Positions 14,555 to 24,336 of a DNA stretch of 64,000 nucleotides are shown one piece after another; position 1 is the stretch's first letter, and every line of letters begins with the position of its first letter. The notes beneath the pieces are model-generated. The model ran no database searches. It was not told the DNA's origin and saw only the letters and a program-made list of their open reading frames with translations. The stretch is from positions 3,658,001 through 3,722,000 of the forward strand of contig NZ_CP095050.1 in assembly GCF_022921075.1 (NCBI RefSeq), given 5' to 3'. Made by a program: the position numbers and the translations under genes. Source of the stretch: Hymenobacter sp. 5317J-9. GTDB lineage: Bacteria > Bacteroidota > Bacteroidia > Cytophagales > Hymenobacteraceae.

Positions 14555-17227
14555 ATGTTCGAAAGCACCACCGACACTACTGCCCTGGACATCCAAACTG
14601 AAGTTCGCCCTCCCGACCTGGCGCTTCCGGCGGCCCTCCTCGACCACAACCCGCATCCGGTGCTGTGCTTCGACGCGCACGGCCGGCTGCAGTACGCCAA
14701 CCCCGCCGCCTGCCGCGTCCGGCAGGCCTTTCAGGACAGCAGCCCCACGGCGTTGTGGCAGGCCCTGTGTGACGCCGTGGAGTGGCTGCGCACGCAGCCC
14801 ACCGATGAGCCAGCTATACTGGAAGCTGGCGGCCGGTGCTGGCAGGTGAGCAGTGCCAGCGCCGCCAACCAGGAGCGCACGTTTTTTTACCTGGTCGACG
14901 TTACTGAATGGCGGGCCACCGAGCAGCAGCTGCGCCACCAGCAGGATTTCCGGCAGCTCATGCTCGACACCAGCTCCACGCTGTTTACGGTGTACGACAC
15001 GGCCGACCGGCTCGTCTTTTACAACCGGGCCGTGCGCGAGCTGCTGCAGCACCTGCAAGTGTACAGCGGGCCGGCGCACCACGACCCGGCCACCCGCGCC
15101 TACCTCGAACGCCGGCGGCGCACCGAAATCAACGAGCAGGTGCGGCAGACCAACGGCGAGGTGCGGGAAGAAATGACGCTGACCCTCGACTCGGGGGAGC
15201 GGCGCTGGTACCAAACCGTGCGCTGCCCCCTGCGCAACCCCGACGGCACGGTGTTCGTGCTGGGCGTGACCACCGACATCAGCGACCTCAAGCGCCACGA
15301 GCAGACGCTGGCCCTGCGCGAAAAGCAGTACCACGACCTGCTGCGCCACACCCAAACCCTGATTTGCACCCACGACCTGACCGGCCGCCTGCTCACGGTG
15401 AACCCGGCCCTGGCCGCGCTGCTACAGCTCCCCGAAGCCGAGCTGGTGGGCCAGCCCCTGGGCCAGCTGCTGCAGCCGGAGCAGCAGGGGGCGCTGGGCC
15501 GGTACCTGGCCCGGGTGGCCGCGGCGGGCAGCGCCACGGGCGTGCTGCGGCTGCGGGTGCCCGCGGCGCCCGCACAGGTGCACTACCTGCTGTTTCACAA
15601 CACCCTGGTGCAGGAACCCGACCAGCCGGCCTACGTCATTGGGCATTCGCACGACATCACGGCGCGCATCGAGGCCGAGCGCGAAGCCCGACGCAGCCGC
15701 CAGCAGGCAGCGGCCAGCGCCCGGGCCCGCGAAGTGTTTCTGGCCAGCATCAGCCACGAGGTGCGCACGCCCATTCACGGCATGCTGGGGCTGGCGGCGC
15801 AGCTGGGCAAAACTGCCCTGACCGAGCGGCAGCGGCATTTGCTCAACAGCATGCGCCAGGCCGGCGCGCACCTGACCGGCCTGCTCAACGACGTGCTCGA
15901 CTTGAGCCGCCTCAACAGCGGGGCCATTGAGCTCGAAACCGTGCCGTTTGTGCTGGGCGAATCGGTAGAAGACGTATTGCGGCCGCTGGCGGCGCAGGCC
16001 CGGGAGAAGGGGCTGCGGTTTCGGGGGTCCACGGCGGGGCGGCCGTTTCCGCGGCGCTGGGTGCTGGGCGACCCGCTCCGCCTCAACCAGATACTTCTCA
16101 ACTTGGTGAGCAACGCCCTGAAATTCACCGAGCGCGGCAGCGTGCGCGTGAGCTGCCGGGTGCTGGCCGAGAGCGATGCCAGCCTGCGGGTGCAGTTTCG
16201 GGTGGCCGATACCGGCATTGGCATTGCGCCGGAGATGCTGGCCAGCGTGTTCGACGACTTCACCCAGGCCCACACGGCCTCCGGCCGGCACTACGGCGGC
16301 GCCGGGCTGGGCCTGAGCATCAGCCGGCGCCTGGCCCGGCAAATGGGCGGCACGCTCGGCGTGACCAGCCAGCCGGGCCGGGGCAGCTGCTTCACGCTGG
16401 AGCTGCCCCTGCCCAAAGCCCCGGCCGGAGCCCGGCCGGCGCCGGCCGCAGAGCCGCTGCCCGTGCCCGCCCGCCTGACGGGCCTGCGCGTGCTGCTGGC
16501 CGACGACAACGAGATGAACCGCGAGGTGACGCGCCTGACGCTGGCCGACTGGGGCATTCGGCCCACCGAAGCCGCCAGCGGCGCCGAGGCCCTGCGCCTG
16601 CTGGCGGCGCAGGACTTCGACGTGGCCCTGCTCGACATTCAGATGCCGGACCTGAGCGGGCTGGAGGTGGTGCGCCGCCTGCGGGCCCTGCCCCACCCGG
16701 CGCGGGCCACTACCCCGGTCATTGCCTTCACGGCGGCCGCGCTGCCGCACCCCGACGACTACTACCGGCGCCAGGGCATCATCGGCCGGCTGGCCAAGCC
16801 CTTCAGCGAAAACGAGTTGTGCCGGCAGCTGCTGGCCCTGCCCCGGCCCGCGCCTCCCTACAGCCTGGCCAGCCTGCAGCGCTTTGCCAAAGGCGACCAC
16901 ACGCTGGTCGACAAAGTGGTGGCGTCGTTTTTAAACAACGCCCCGGCTGCCCTGGCCAAGCTGGGCGCGGCGGCGGCGGCGGGCGACTGGTGCAGCGCGG
17001 CCCAGCAGGTGCACTACCTGCACTTCAATTTGAAGACGCTGGACGTGGGCGGGCTGGAAAGCTGCACCACCACCCTGCTGGCGCCCATTCACGGGCGGGG
17101 GCGCGGCCCGGCGGCGGTGGACCCGGCGGCCTTCCGGGCGGCGGCGCAGCAATTCGTGGCCACCGTGGAAGAAGTGGCGCAGGCCCTGCGCCGCGACGCG
17201 GACACCCGCCCTACAGGCTCCGAATAG
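14555..17227 (+). CDS. Hybrid sensor histidine kinase (PAS-PAS-PAS-HisKA-HATPase-REC-Hpt-like)
   Basis: The 890-residue protein has no clear membrane segment. Three PAS-like folds occupy about 25-370, the second ending in the PAC-type GVTTDISDLKRHEQTL. HisKA follows with phospho-acceptor His401 in SISHEVRTPIHGML, then a HATPase domain with N and G boxes (NLVSNALKF, DTGIGI, GAGLGLSISRRLA). A receiver domain at about 645-765 has Asp650, Asp651 and phospho-acceptor Asp694 (LLDIQMPDLSG). The last 110 residues resemble an Hpt domain with His820 or His823 in VHYLHFNLKTL. This is a cytoplasmic multistep phosphorelay kinase. It converges with the LytTR regulator gene, overlapping it by 17 bp. The signal sensed is not evident. 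Confidence 0.92.
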   Translation: MFESTTDTTALDIQTEVRPPDLALPAALLDHNPHPVLCFDAHGRLQYANPAACRVRQAFQDSSPTALWQALCDAVEWLRTQPTDEPAILEAGGRCWQVSSASAANQERTFFYLVDVTEWRATEQQLRHQQDFRQLMLDTSSTLFTVYDTADRLVFYNRAVRELLQHLQVYSGPAHHDPATRAYLERRRRTEINEQVRQTNGEVREEMTLTLDSGERRWYQTVRCPLRNPDGTVFVLGVTTDISDLKRHEQTLALREKQYHDLLRHTQTLICTHDLTGRLLTVNPALAALLQLPEAELVGQPLGQLLQPEQQGALGRYLARVAAAGSATGVLRLRVPAAPAQVHYLLFHNTLVQEPDQPAYVIGHSHDITARIEAEREARRSRQQAAASARAREVFLASISHEVRTPIHGMLGLAAQLGKTALTERQRHLLNSMRQAGAHLTGLLNDVLDLSRLNSGAIELETVPFVLGESVEDVLRPLAAQAREKGLRFRGSTAGRPFPRRWVLGDPLRLNQILLNLVSNALKFTERGSVRVSCRVLAESDASLRVQFRVADTGIGIAPEMLASVFDDFTQAHTASGRHYGGAGLGLSISRRLARQMGGTLGVTSQPGRGSCFTLELPLPKAPAGARPAPAAEPLPVPARLTGLRVLLADDNEMNREVTRLTLADWGIRPTEAASGAEALRLLAAQDFDVALLDIQMPDLSGLEVVRRLRALPHPARATTPVIAFTAAALPHPDDYYRRQGIIGRLAKPFSENELCRQLLALPRPAPPYSLASLQRFAKGDHTLVDKVVASFLNNAPAALAKLGAAAAAGDWCSAAQQVHYLHFNLKTLDVGGLESCTTTLLAPIHGRGRGPAAVDPAAFRAAAQQFVATVEEVAQALRRDADTRPTGSE

Positions 17228-17963
17228 AGCGAAACAGCACATCCTGGTAAGATTTGGCCAGCGGCACTTCGTAGGGCCCCACCACCAGCATGTTGTCCTC
17301 GATGCTGTCGATGAGGCGGGTGTTGACGATGTAGGAACGGTGCACGCGCTGGAAGTGCGCAAACGGCAGCCGCTCGGCCAGCTGCTTGAGCGTGGCGTGC
17401 ACGATGTACTTGTGGTTGGCCATGACCAGCACCGAGTACATCGACATGGCTTCGATGTAGAGCACTTCGTCGAAATTGAGCTTGACGAGTCGGTTGTTGA
17501 CCTTCACAAACAGTTCCGACCACTCTTCCAGCGCGTCTTTGCGGGTGGCCACGGGCAGCGCGGCGGCGGCTTCGTGGGCCAGCGCGGCCCGCCGGCGGCG
17601 CACGGCCACGTCCACGGCCCGCCGAAACCTGGCGAAGTCCAGAGGCTTCACAATGTAGTCGGTGACGTGCAGCGCGAAGGCTTCGATGGCAAAGTCGGTA
17701 TGCGTGCTGATGAGGATGATTTCGGGATGGGGCTCGGGCAGCAGCTCGACGAGGGCCAGGCCGGTGAGCTCGGGCATTTCGATGTCGAGGAACAGGATGT
17801 CGACCGGCGGGTTGGTTTGCAGGAAGCTCAGGGCCTGCACGCCGTCGGGCAGGCTGGCCACCAGCTCCAGCGAATGGGTGAGTCCCACCATGTGCGCCAG
17901 CATCAGGCGGCTGGCTTCGTTATCGTCCACGATGAGACAGCGGAAAAGTGCAGGGTCAGCCAT
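17211..17963 (-). CDS. LytTR-family response regulator
   Basis: The 250-residue protein has a receiver domain at about 5-125 (CLIVDDNEASR near the start and phospho-acceptor Asp in ILFLDIEMPELTGLA; the T/K switch reads YIVKPLDFARF) and a LytTR DNA-binding domain at about 145-250 (ELFVKVNNRLVKLNFDEVLY, FQRVHRSYIVNTRLIDSI). LytTR proteins bind direct repeats and often control surface polysaccharide or adhesin genes. ATG 17963 was chosen because the receiver domain begins there; an open frame extends to 18059 with no family match. Its 3' end overlaps the kinase gene. The kinase belongs to a different type from usual LytTR partners, so pairing is uncertain. Confidence 0.9.
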   Translation of the reverse strand: MADPALFRCLIVDDNEASRLMLAHMVGLTHSLELVASLPDGVQALSFLQTNPPVDILFLDIEMPELTGLALVELLPEPHPEIILISTHTDFAIEAFALHVTDYIVKPLDFARFRRAVDVAVRRRRAALAHEAAAALPVATRKDALEEWSELFVKVNNRLVKLNFDEVLYIEAMSMYSVLVMANHKYIVHATLKQLAERLPFAHFQRVHRSYIVNTRLIDSIEDNMLVVGPYEVPLAKSYQDVLFRSIRSL

Positions 17964-18299
17964 GGGAGGGCACTTACAAGCAATGAGGCAGTGACGTCGG
18001 CGCGGCGTGTTGAACCCGGCTGACGCCACTGCAATATAGTTAATACAATATATTAACAAGCGTTACGCATGGGTTAATTGGCAATAAGGCCATTGCCGCT
18101 GCGGCGCGCAAGTGAGCATCCTCAATTCGGAAATTGATGCTCCTCATTTCGATGGCTGGGGCCGGCGACGAGTTTTGTCAGGCTACTCCCACCGGCTGCT
18201 GGCCGGTGCGCAGCGAGAACCCACCACTGCGCCAGCCCCTTCCACCAGCCAGCTCAGGGGACACCACTGCCTGCTCTGACCGCCACTGCTTCCCTTGCC
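17964..18299. other. Divergent intergenic region with an AT-rich inverted repeat
   Basis: This gap separates the minus-strand regulator from the plus-strand export operon and probably holds promoters for both. An AT-rich core contains the perfect inverted repeat GTTAATA (18039-18045) / TATTAAC (18051-18057) with a 5-bp spacer, about 75 bp upstream of the regulator ATG. It could be a binding site, perhaps for the LytTR protein. No gene is supported. Confidence 0.45.
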
Positions 18300-19082
18300 A
18301 TGCCGTCTCTCCCCTCCTTCTGCTTGCGGTGGCTGCTGCCGGCCCTGACGCTGCTGAGCAGCTGCGTGGCCCAGCGGCAGCTGCCTTACCTGCAAAGCCC
18401 CGGCTACTCCACGGCCACGGCCGTGGCCGTGGCCAACACCCGGCCCAGCTACCGCATTCAGCCCAACGACGTGCTGTCCATTCGGGTGCAGAGCCCGCAG
18501 CCCGAGTTCAACGAGCTGTTTAACGTGGCCGACGCGCGGGCCATGTTGAACAGCGACCCCGGCGCCATGTTCCTGAGCGGCTACTCCGTGGGCGAGGACG
18601 GCCAAATCACCCTGCCTACGGTGGGCGCGCTAAAAGTAGCAGGCCTGGACGTGCCCGCCGCCCAGGCCCTGGTGCAGCAGCGCGTGGCCGGCTTCGTGCG
18701 CGGGGCCAACGTGGTGGTGAAGCTGCTGAGCTTCCGGCTGACGGTGCTGGGCGAAGTACGCAACCCCGGCCACTACTTCGTGTACAACGGCCAGGCCACC
18801 GTGCTGCAGGGCCTGGGCCTGGCCGGCGACCTCACCGAGTACGGCAACCGCCAGAACGTGAAGCTCATTCGCCAGACGCCCACGGGCTCGCAGGTGGTGC
18901 TGCTCGACCTCACCGACCCCGCCCTGCTGGGCTCGCCCTACTACTTCCTGCTGCCCAACGACGCCCTCTACGTGGAGCCGTTGCGGGCCCGCGCCGCCCG
19001 CGCCAACGCCAACAACCTCGGCCTGGCCTTCGCGGGCATTTCGGCCGTGGTGCTGCTGCTCAGCTTTCTGAAATCCAACTAA
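18300..19082 (+). CDS. Wza-like polysaccharide export lipoprotein
   Basis: The 260-residue protein has a lipoprotein signal ending in LLSSC (Cys22), then a Poly_export domain (about 50-150: YRIQPNDVLSIRVQSPQPEF, GYSVGEDGQITLPTVG) and an SLBB-like region (about 150-220: LTVLGEVRNPGHYFVYNGQA). A single hydrophobic helix at the end (about 238-257) may span the outer membrane, as in Wza-type channels. It forms the outer-membrane exit for exopolysaccharide or capsule. It is followed 49 bp later by the Wzc-like partner, the usual order. At 260 residues it is shorter than E. coli Wza (about 380), normal for Bacteroidota. Confidence 0.92.
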   Translation: MPSLPSFCLRWLLPALTLLSSCVAQRQLPYLQSPGYSTATAVAVANTRPSYRIQPNDVLSIRVQSPQPEFNELFNVADARAMLNSDPGAMFLSGYSVGEDGQITLPTVGALKVAGLDVPAAQALVQQRVAGFVRGANVVVKLLSFRLTVLGEVRNPGHYFVYNGQATVLQGLGLAGDLTEYGNRQNVKLIRQTPTGSQVVLLDLTDPALLGSPYYFLLPNDALYVEPLRARAARANANNLGLAFAGISAVVLLLSFLKSN

Positions 19083-19131
19083 CCGCGGACCTGGCGGCGG
19101 CTGTGGGCCGCTGCCGGGCCCGCCCCGCCGC

Positions 19132-21522
19132 ATGAAAACCCCTCCCGAACCGGCCGCCGACGAACTGGACCTGAGCCAGCTGTTTTTTAAGCTGCGGCGG
19201 CGCTGGCCGCTGTTTGCGGGCGCGCTGCTGCTGGCCGGGGCGCTGGCCTGGGTGTACCTGCAGCTCACGCCGCCGGTGTACGGGCTGCGGGCCACGCTGC
19301 TGCTCGGCGACCAGGCCACGGGCTCGAAGCGGGCCCAGGAGTTGCTGCAGATTCTGGAAGTGCACGACAAAGGCCTGAAAATGGAGGACGAAATCGGCCT
19401 CATCACCTCGGGGGCCACCGTGCGGCAGGCCGTGCGCCGCCTGCCCTACGCCGTGGCCTACTTCCGCGAGCCCGCCTCCTGGCTAAACCGGCTGCGGCCA
19501 TTGCTGAAGCGCGAGCAGCCCGCCGACGCCATGCCCTTTCGGGTGCTGCCCAACCTGGCCGTGCCCCAGCTCGCCGACGTGAAAATCTACGTGAGCCCGG
19601 CCGGGCCGGGGCGCTACCGCCTGCAAGCCACCGCGCCGCGCGGCCACCTCACCGACCTGCCCACCGGCCAGCCCGTGCGCGAAACCTGGAACGTGCGCCT
19701 CGACACCACCCTGACGGCCGGCGACACCCTGCGCCACCCGCTGCTGCAGCTGGCGGTGCTGCCCGTGGCGGGCGTGCCGTGGGAGGCCGGCGCCGGGCGC
19801 TACTTCTTCACGCTGCGCGACGTGGACGGGGCCGCCGGCAGCTACGCCGACGGCCTGGCCGTGCGCCCCATCGACCACGACTCGCGCATTGTGGAGCTGC
19901 GCCTCAAAAACAGCGTGCCCTCGCAAGGACAGGCTTTTCTCGACACGCTGATGGCCGTGTACATCGCCGCCGACCTGCGCGCCAAAAACCAGACCGGCCG
20001 CAAAAGCCTGGCTTTTCTCGATGAGGAAATTGCCAAATTGGCCCGGACGCGGCAGCAGGCCGCGGGGGCGCTGTCGGCGTTCCGGGCCACGCGGGGCGTG
20101 GTGGACGTGCAGGCGCAGTCGTCGTCGGAGATTGGCCGGCTGGCCGACCTGGAGGCCGCCCGCGCCCGCGCCGCTACTACGCGCCGCTATTGCGAGAGCC
20201 TGCTCGCCTACCTGCAGGCCAACCGCGGCGGCGGCCAGATGGCCTCGCCCAGCAGCGCGGGCATCGACGACGGCGTGCTCAACAGCCTCATCCTGCAGCT
20301 CAACGAGCTGAACAGCCGCCGCGCCGCCCTGAGCGTGAACGGCAGCGACGCCAACCCCCTGCTGGTGGTGACCGACGAGCGCATTCGCAGCACCAAGGAA
20401 GCCCTCATTCAGACCCTGACCAACATGAGCCGCACCGCCGGCATCGGCCTGCGCGACCTCGACACTCAACTGGCCCGGGTGCGCGGCCAAATCAGCCGCA
20501 TGCCGGAAAATGAGCGCCAGTTGGCCTCGCTGAAGGGCGAGAGCGACTTCAACGAAAAGAACTACAATTTCCTGGTGGAGAAGCGCAACGAGGCCGCCCT
20601 GGCCCTGGCCACCAACACCACCGACAAGCGCGTGGTGGACCGCACCCAGCGCACCAGCCTGGGCCCCGACTCGCCCAACCCCAAGCTGGTGGGACTCATT
20701 GCGCTGCTGGCCGGCCTGCTGCTACCCGCCGGCCTGGTGCTGCTGCTGGATAAGGCCAACCAGACCGTGCAGGGCCAGAACGACCTGGCCCGCATGACCA
20801 ACATTCCGGTGCTAGGCGTGGTGGCCCACGGCACCCCGACCGACGTGAAAGACCTGGCCCATCGCAGCAAAGGCCCCATCGCCGAGTCGTTTCGCTCCAT
20901 TCGGGTAAACCTGCAGTACCTCACGGCGGGGCCCGACAAGAAGGTACTGGGCGTGACCTCCACGGTGCCCGGCGAGGGCAAAACCTTCTGCGCCGTGAAC
21001 CTGGCCACGGAGCTGGCCCACTCGGGCCGCCGCGTGATTTTGGTAGAAACCGACCTGCGCCGCCCCACCGTGGCGGCTTACTTCCCGCTGGCGCCCGGCT
21101 CACTGCACGGCCTGGCCAGCTACCTCAATGAAGACAGCACCCTCGACGAATGCCGCCACCCCAGCGGCGTGCCCGGCCTCGACCTGATAACCTGCGGCCC
21201 CATTCCGGCCCGGCCCACGCAACTGCTCGAAAGCCCACGCATGGCCGCGCTGATGCGGCAGCTGCGCGCCGAATACGATTACGTGGTGCTCGACACGCCG
21301 CCGGTGGGTTTTGTGGCCGAATACTTCGTGCTGGTGCAGCACCTCGACGCCACGGTATACGTGGTGCGCCACAACTACACCGACCGCGACCTGGTGGGCC
21401 GCATCAACGAGCTGTACCAGGACGAAAAAATCCGGCAGGTGTACCTGCTCATCAACGACGTGCGCTTTGCCGGCAGCTACGAGCACCGGCACCAGCGCCA
21501 CGCCTACGCCTACTACAAATAA
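19132..21522 (+). CDS. Wzc-like polysaccharide co-polymerase / tyrosine autokinase
   Basis: The 796-residue protein has a Wzz-type N-terminal domain with a first membrane helix at about 26-45, a periplasmic region with coiled coil (about 290-500), a second helix at about 520-540, and a cytoplasmic BY-kinase domain. The kinase shows Walker A with Lys617 (STVPGEGKT), Walker A' with Asp641 (ETDLRRPT) and Walker B with Asp721 (VVLDTPPVG). The last residues are a Tyr- and His-rich tail (AYAYYK) for autophosphorylation. It sets polymer length and gates export with the Wza-like protein. It lies in the middle of a co-oriented operon. Confidence 0.93.
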   Translation: MKTPPEPAADELDLSQLFFKLRRRWPLFAGALLLAGALAWVYLQLTPPVYGLRATLLLGDQATGSKRAQELLQILEVHDKGLKMEDEIGLITSGATVRQAVRRLPYAVAYFREPASWLNRLRPLLKREQPADAMPFRVLPNLAVPQLADVKIYVSPAGPGRYRLQATAPRGHLTDLPTGQPVRETWNVRLDTTLTAGDTLRHPLLQLAVLPVAGVPWEAGAGRYFFTLRDVDGAAGSYADGLAVRPIDHDSRIVELRLKNSVPSQGQAFLDTLMAVYIAADLRAKNQTGRKSLAFLDEEIAKLARTRQQAAGALSAFRATRGVVDVQAQSSSEIGRLADLEAARARAATTRRYCESLLAYLQANRGGGQMASPSSAGIDDGVLNSLILQLNELNSRRAALSVNGSDANPLLVVTDERIRSTKEALIQTLTNMSRTAGIGLRDLDTQLARVRGQISRMPENERQLASLKGESDFNEKNYNFLVEKRNEAALALATNTTDKRVVDRTQRTSLGPDSPNPKLVGLIALLAGLLLPAGLVLLLDKANQTVQGQNDLARMTNIPVLGVVAHGTPTDVKDLAHRSKGPIAESFRSIRVNLQYLTAGPDKKVLGVTSTVPGEGKTFCAVNLATELAHSGRRVILVETDLRRPTVAAYFPLAPGSLHGLASYLNEDSTLDECRHPSGVPGLDLITCGPIPARPTQLLESPRMAALMRQLRAEYDYVVLDTPPVGFVAEYFVLVQHLDATVYVVRHNYTDRDLVGRINELYQDEKIRQVYLLINDVRFAGSYEHRHQRHAYAYYK

Positions 21523-21534
21523 GGCCCTGCCCCT

Positions 21535-23121
21535 ATGGCTTCTGCAAAAAACCTGACTACTTCCACGCTGCACAGCATCAGCTGGAGCACGGCCGCCACG
21601 GTGGTGACGGCCGTGCTCCAGCTGGGCTACACCGGCGTGATGGCCCGGCTGCTCACGCCAGCAGCCTTCGGGCTGGTGGCGCTGGCGGGCGTGGTCATTC
21701 GCTTCGGTACGTACTTTTCGCAGATTGGGCTGGAGCACGCCTTGGTGCAAAAGCCCGACATGACCGACGAAGACGTGCGCGCGGCTTTCACCTCGGCGGC
21801 GCTGCTGGGCGGGGTGTGCGCGCTGGCGCTGGCCGTGGGCGCCCCGCTGGCGCGGCTGGTGTTCGACGAGCCGGCCGTGGTGCCGCTGGTGCGCCTCATG
21901 GGCCTGGGCTTGCTCTTCAACGGGCTGTCGGCCACGGCGCTGAGCATTTTGCGGCGCCGCATGGCCTTCCGCGCCCTGGCCATCATCGAAACCAGCGCTT
22001 ACGTGCTGGCCTACGGCGTGCTGGGCATTGGCATGGCCTGGCGCGGCTGGGGCGTGTGGAGCCTGGTGGTGGCCAACCTGGCCCAGGGCCTGCTGGTGGC
22101 GCTGCTGGCCTACGCCGTGACCCGGCACAGTCTGCGGCTGTACTTCCGCTGGGCGCACTACCGGCCGCTGCTGGCCTACGGCACGCGCATCACCTTCACC
22201 AGCTTCATCGAATTCATCACCAGCTCGCTCGACACGCTGCTGATTGGGCGGCTGCTGGGCGCCGCGCTGCTCGGCATCTACAACCGGGCTTCGATGCTAA
22301 TTACGCTGCCCTTGTACTTGCTCACGCGCAGCGTATCGCGGGTCATTTTCCCGGCCTTCAGCCAGGTGCAGGCCGACCGCGCCAAGCTGGGCGGCGTGTA
22401 CCTGGGCAGCATCACGCTGGTGGCGGCGGGCATTCTGCCGCTGGGGGCGGGCGTGGCGGTGGCCGCGCCGGTGCTGGTGCGCGCCGTGCTGGGGCCAGGC
22501 TGGGAGGCCGCCGTGCCGGTGCTGCGCATTCTGTGCGCCGCCGTGCCGCTGAGTCTGATTACCATGTTTGCCGGCATTGTGTGCGATGCGCGGGCGGCCC
22601 TCACGGCCAAAATCAACGCCAACCTACTGGCCCTTTGCAGCTTGGTATTGTTCTTCTTTTTTCTGCGTGGCTACGGCCTGGCGGGCTTCGCCGGCGCTCT
22701 GGTATTGAATGAGCTGGTGCGCACGGCCTTGTTCCTACGGCTGATGCACCACGAGTTGGCCCTGCCCTACCCGCGTCTGCTGGCCGCCTACGGGCCGGGC
22801 TTGTTCCACGCGGCGGCGCTGGGCGCCTTGCTGGGCCTGCTGCACCTGGCGCTGCGCCCGCTGGGCTGGCCCGCCCCCGCCGCCCTGACGCTGCTGATGC
22901 TGGCCGGCGCCCTGGGCCTGGGTGGGCTGATGCTGCTGCGCCCGCGCCCGTCCCTGCGCGAGGAACTGCTCCGCTTTTTGGGGCGCTTGCGGCCGGGCAA
23001 TTCGGCTAGCACCGGGGCCCGATTCCTGGCCGGCTACCTGCGTTTTTTGGAGCGGCAGGTGCCGCTTACGTCGTCCTACACGCCCGGCTTCGGGCCGCAG
23101 CCATCGCCGCTTCAGCCATGA
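21535..23121 (+). CDS. Wzx-type oligosaccharide flippase
   Basis: The 528-residue protein is strongly hydrophobic with about 12-14 helices. It begins like the WzxC group of the MOP superfamily: a basic start, then QLGYTGVMARLLTPAAFGLVALAG at about 28-51. It would flip lipid-linked repeat units to the periplasmic side for polymerisation. The last 60 residues form a soluble tail rich in Arg, Pro and Ser. Its stop overlaps the next start (ATGA at 23118-23121), so it is translationally coupled to the glycosyltransferase. Confidence 0.9.
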   Translation: MASAKNLTTSTLHSISWSTAATVVTAVLQLGYTGVMARLLTPAAFGLVALAGVVIRFGTYFSQIGLEHALVQKPDMTDEDVRAAFTSAALLGGVCALALAVGAPLARLVFDEPAVVPLVRLMGLGLLFNGLSATALSILRRRMAFRALAIIETSAYVLAYGVLGIGMAWRGWGVWSLVVANLAQGLLVALLAYAVTRHSLRLYFRWAHYRPLLAYGTRITFTSFIEFITSSLDTLLIGRLLGAALLGIYNRASMLITLPLYLLTRSVSRVIFPAFSQVQADRAKLGGVYLGSITLVAAGILPLGAGVAVAAPVLVRAVLGPGWEAAVPVLRILCAAVPLSLITMFAGIVCDARAALTAKINANLLALCSLVLFFFFLRGYGLAGFAGALVLNELVRTALFLRLMHHELALPYPRLLAAYGPGLFHAAALGALLGLLHLALRPLGWPAPAALTLLMLAGALGLGGLMLLRPRPSLREELLRFLGRLRPGNSASTGARFLAGYLRFLERQVPLTSSYTPGFGPQPSPLQP

Positions 23122-24320
23122 ACATTCTGCTGGTCTCGTTTCTGAAGCCCGACGCGCCCTCCGGGGTGCGGGTGCACTACGTGCGTCTGGCCGAGCAGCT
23201 GCGCCAGCGCGGCCACCGCGTCGACGTAGTGACGCCCGCCACCCTCACGGGCGCGCGGCGGCACCTAGTGGCGGGGCTGCGCCACCTGCTGCGGCGCCTA
23301 GGTCCGGTGCCCCGCGCCCTGGCCAACACCGTAGCCTACTACCTGCACATTCGCTGGGGCATAGCCCCCGACCAGCACTATGATGTGGTAAACGCCCAGG
23401 ACCTGGGCAGCGGCGTAGCCGCCCGCCACGCCCTGGGCGGCCGCGTGCCGGTGGTGGTGACGGGCCACTTCAACGCCCACCCGGCCGCCGACGAGCTGCG
23501 CCAAAAGCCGCGCGGCCCGGCCGCGGCCCGGGCCATCGAGCGCTGGTACGCCTACCTGCTGGCCCGTACCAACTACTTCATCGGCGTGTCGCGCTTCGGC
23601 CTGGAGGCGGTGCGGGCCGCGCTGCCGCCCCACTGCGAGCGCCGCGTGGTGCCCAACGGCATCGACCTAGCCGCCGGACACGCCGCCGCGCCCGACGCCG
23701 AGCTGCACCGGCGCGCGGCCGGCCGCCACGTGCTGCTCAACATCGGCCACCTCGAAAGCCGCAAAAACCAGCTGCTGCTGGTGCGCGCCGCCCACGCGCT
23801 GCGCCAGTTCCGGCAGGATTTTGTGGTGGGCCTGGTGGGCAAAGGCGAAGACGAACCGCTGCTGCGCCAGCACATTGCCGAGCTGGGGCTGGAAGACGTG
23901 GTGCTGCTGCTGGGCTACCGCGAGCAGGAGCAAGTGCTGCCATTGCTGCGCGCCGCCGCCCTGTACGTGCACGTGGCCACGCACGAAACCTTCGGGCTGG
24001 TGCTGGTGGAGGCCATGGCGGCCGGCGTGCCCGCGCTGGCTCTGGGCGTGGGCGGCGTGCCCGAGGTGCTGCGCGCCACTCCCGCGGCCCTGCTGCCGCC
24101 CGACATTACCCCCGCCGGCCTGGCCGCCGTGCTGCACAGCTGGCTGAACGCCCCGGCCCTGCGCCGGCAGCTCAGCCGCGAGCAGGCCGCCTACGCCGCC
24201 GCCCACTTCGCCGTGGAGCAGATGGTGGACGCCACCCTCGACTTCTACGACCACGCCCGGCAGCACTTCCGGGCGCCCCAGGCCGCGGCCTTGGCTGAAC
24301 TCGTGCTGACCATGCCCTAA
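23118..24320 (+). CDS. GT4-family glycosyltransferase
   Basis: The 400-residue protein has the GT-B fold pattern of family GT4: an N-terminal domain beginning MNILLVSFLKPDAPSGVRVH, then the C-terminal nucleotide-sugar domain with LLNIGHLESRKNQLLLVRAA at about 205-224 and the E-x7-E motif HETFGLVLVEAMAAGVP at about 290-306. It would add one sugar to the lipid-linked repeat unit on the cytoplasmic side. Donor and acceptor cannot be read from the sequence. It overlaps the flippase stop by 4 bp. Confidence 0.9.
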   Translation: MNILLVSFLKPDAPSGVRVHYVRLAEQLRQRGHRVDVVTPATLTGARRHLVAGLRHLLRRLGPVPRALANTVAYYLHIRWGIAPDQHYDVVNAQDLGSGVAARHALGGRVPVVVTGHFNAHPAADELRQKPRGPAAARAIERWYAYLLARTNYFIGVSRFGLEAVRAALPPHCERRVVPNGIDLAAGHAAAPDAELHRRAAGRHVLLNIGHLESRKNQLLLVRAAHALRQFRQDFVVGLVGKGEDEPLLRQHIAELGLEDVVLLLGYREQEQVLPLLRAAALYVHVATHETFGLVLVEAMAAGVPALALGVGGVPEVLRATPAALLPPDITPAGLAAVLHSWLNAPALRRQLSREQAAYAAAHFAVEQMVDATLDFYDHARQHFRAPQAAALAELVLTMP

Positions 24321-24336
24321 AGAGCTTTCGCGCGCC

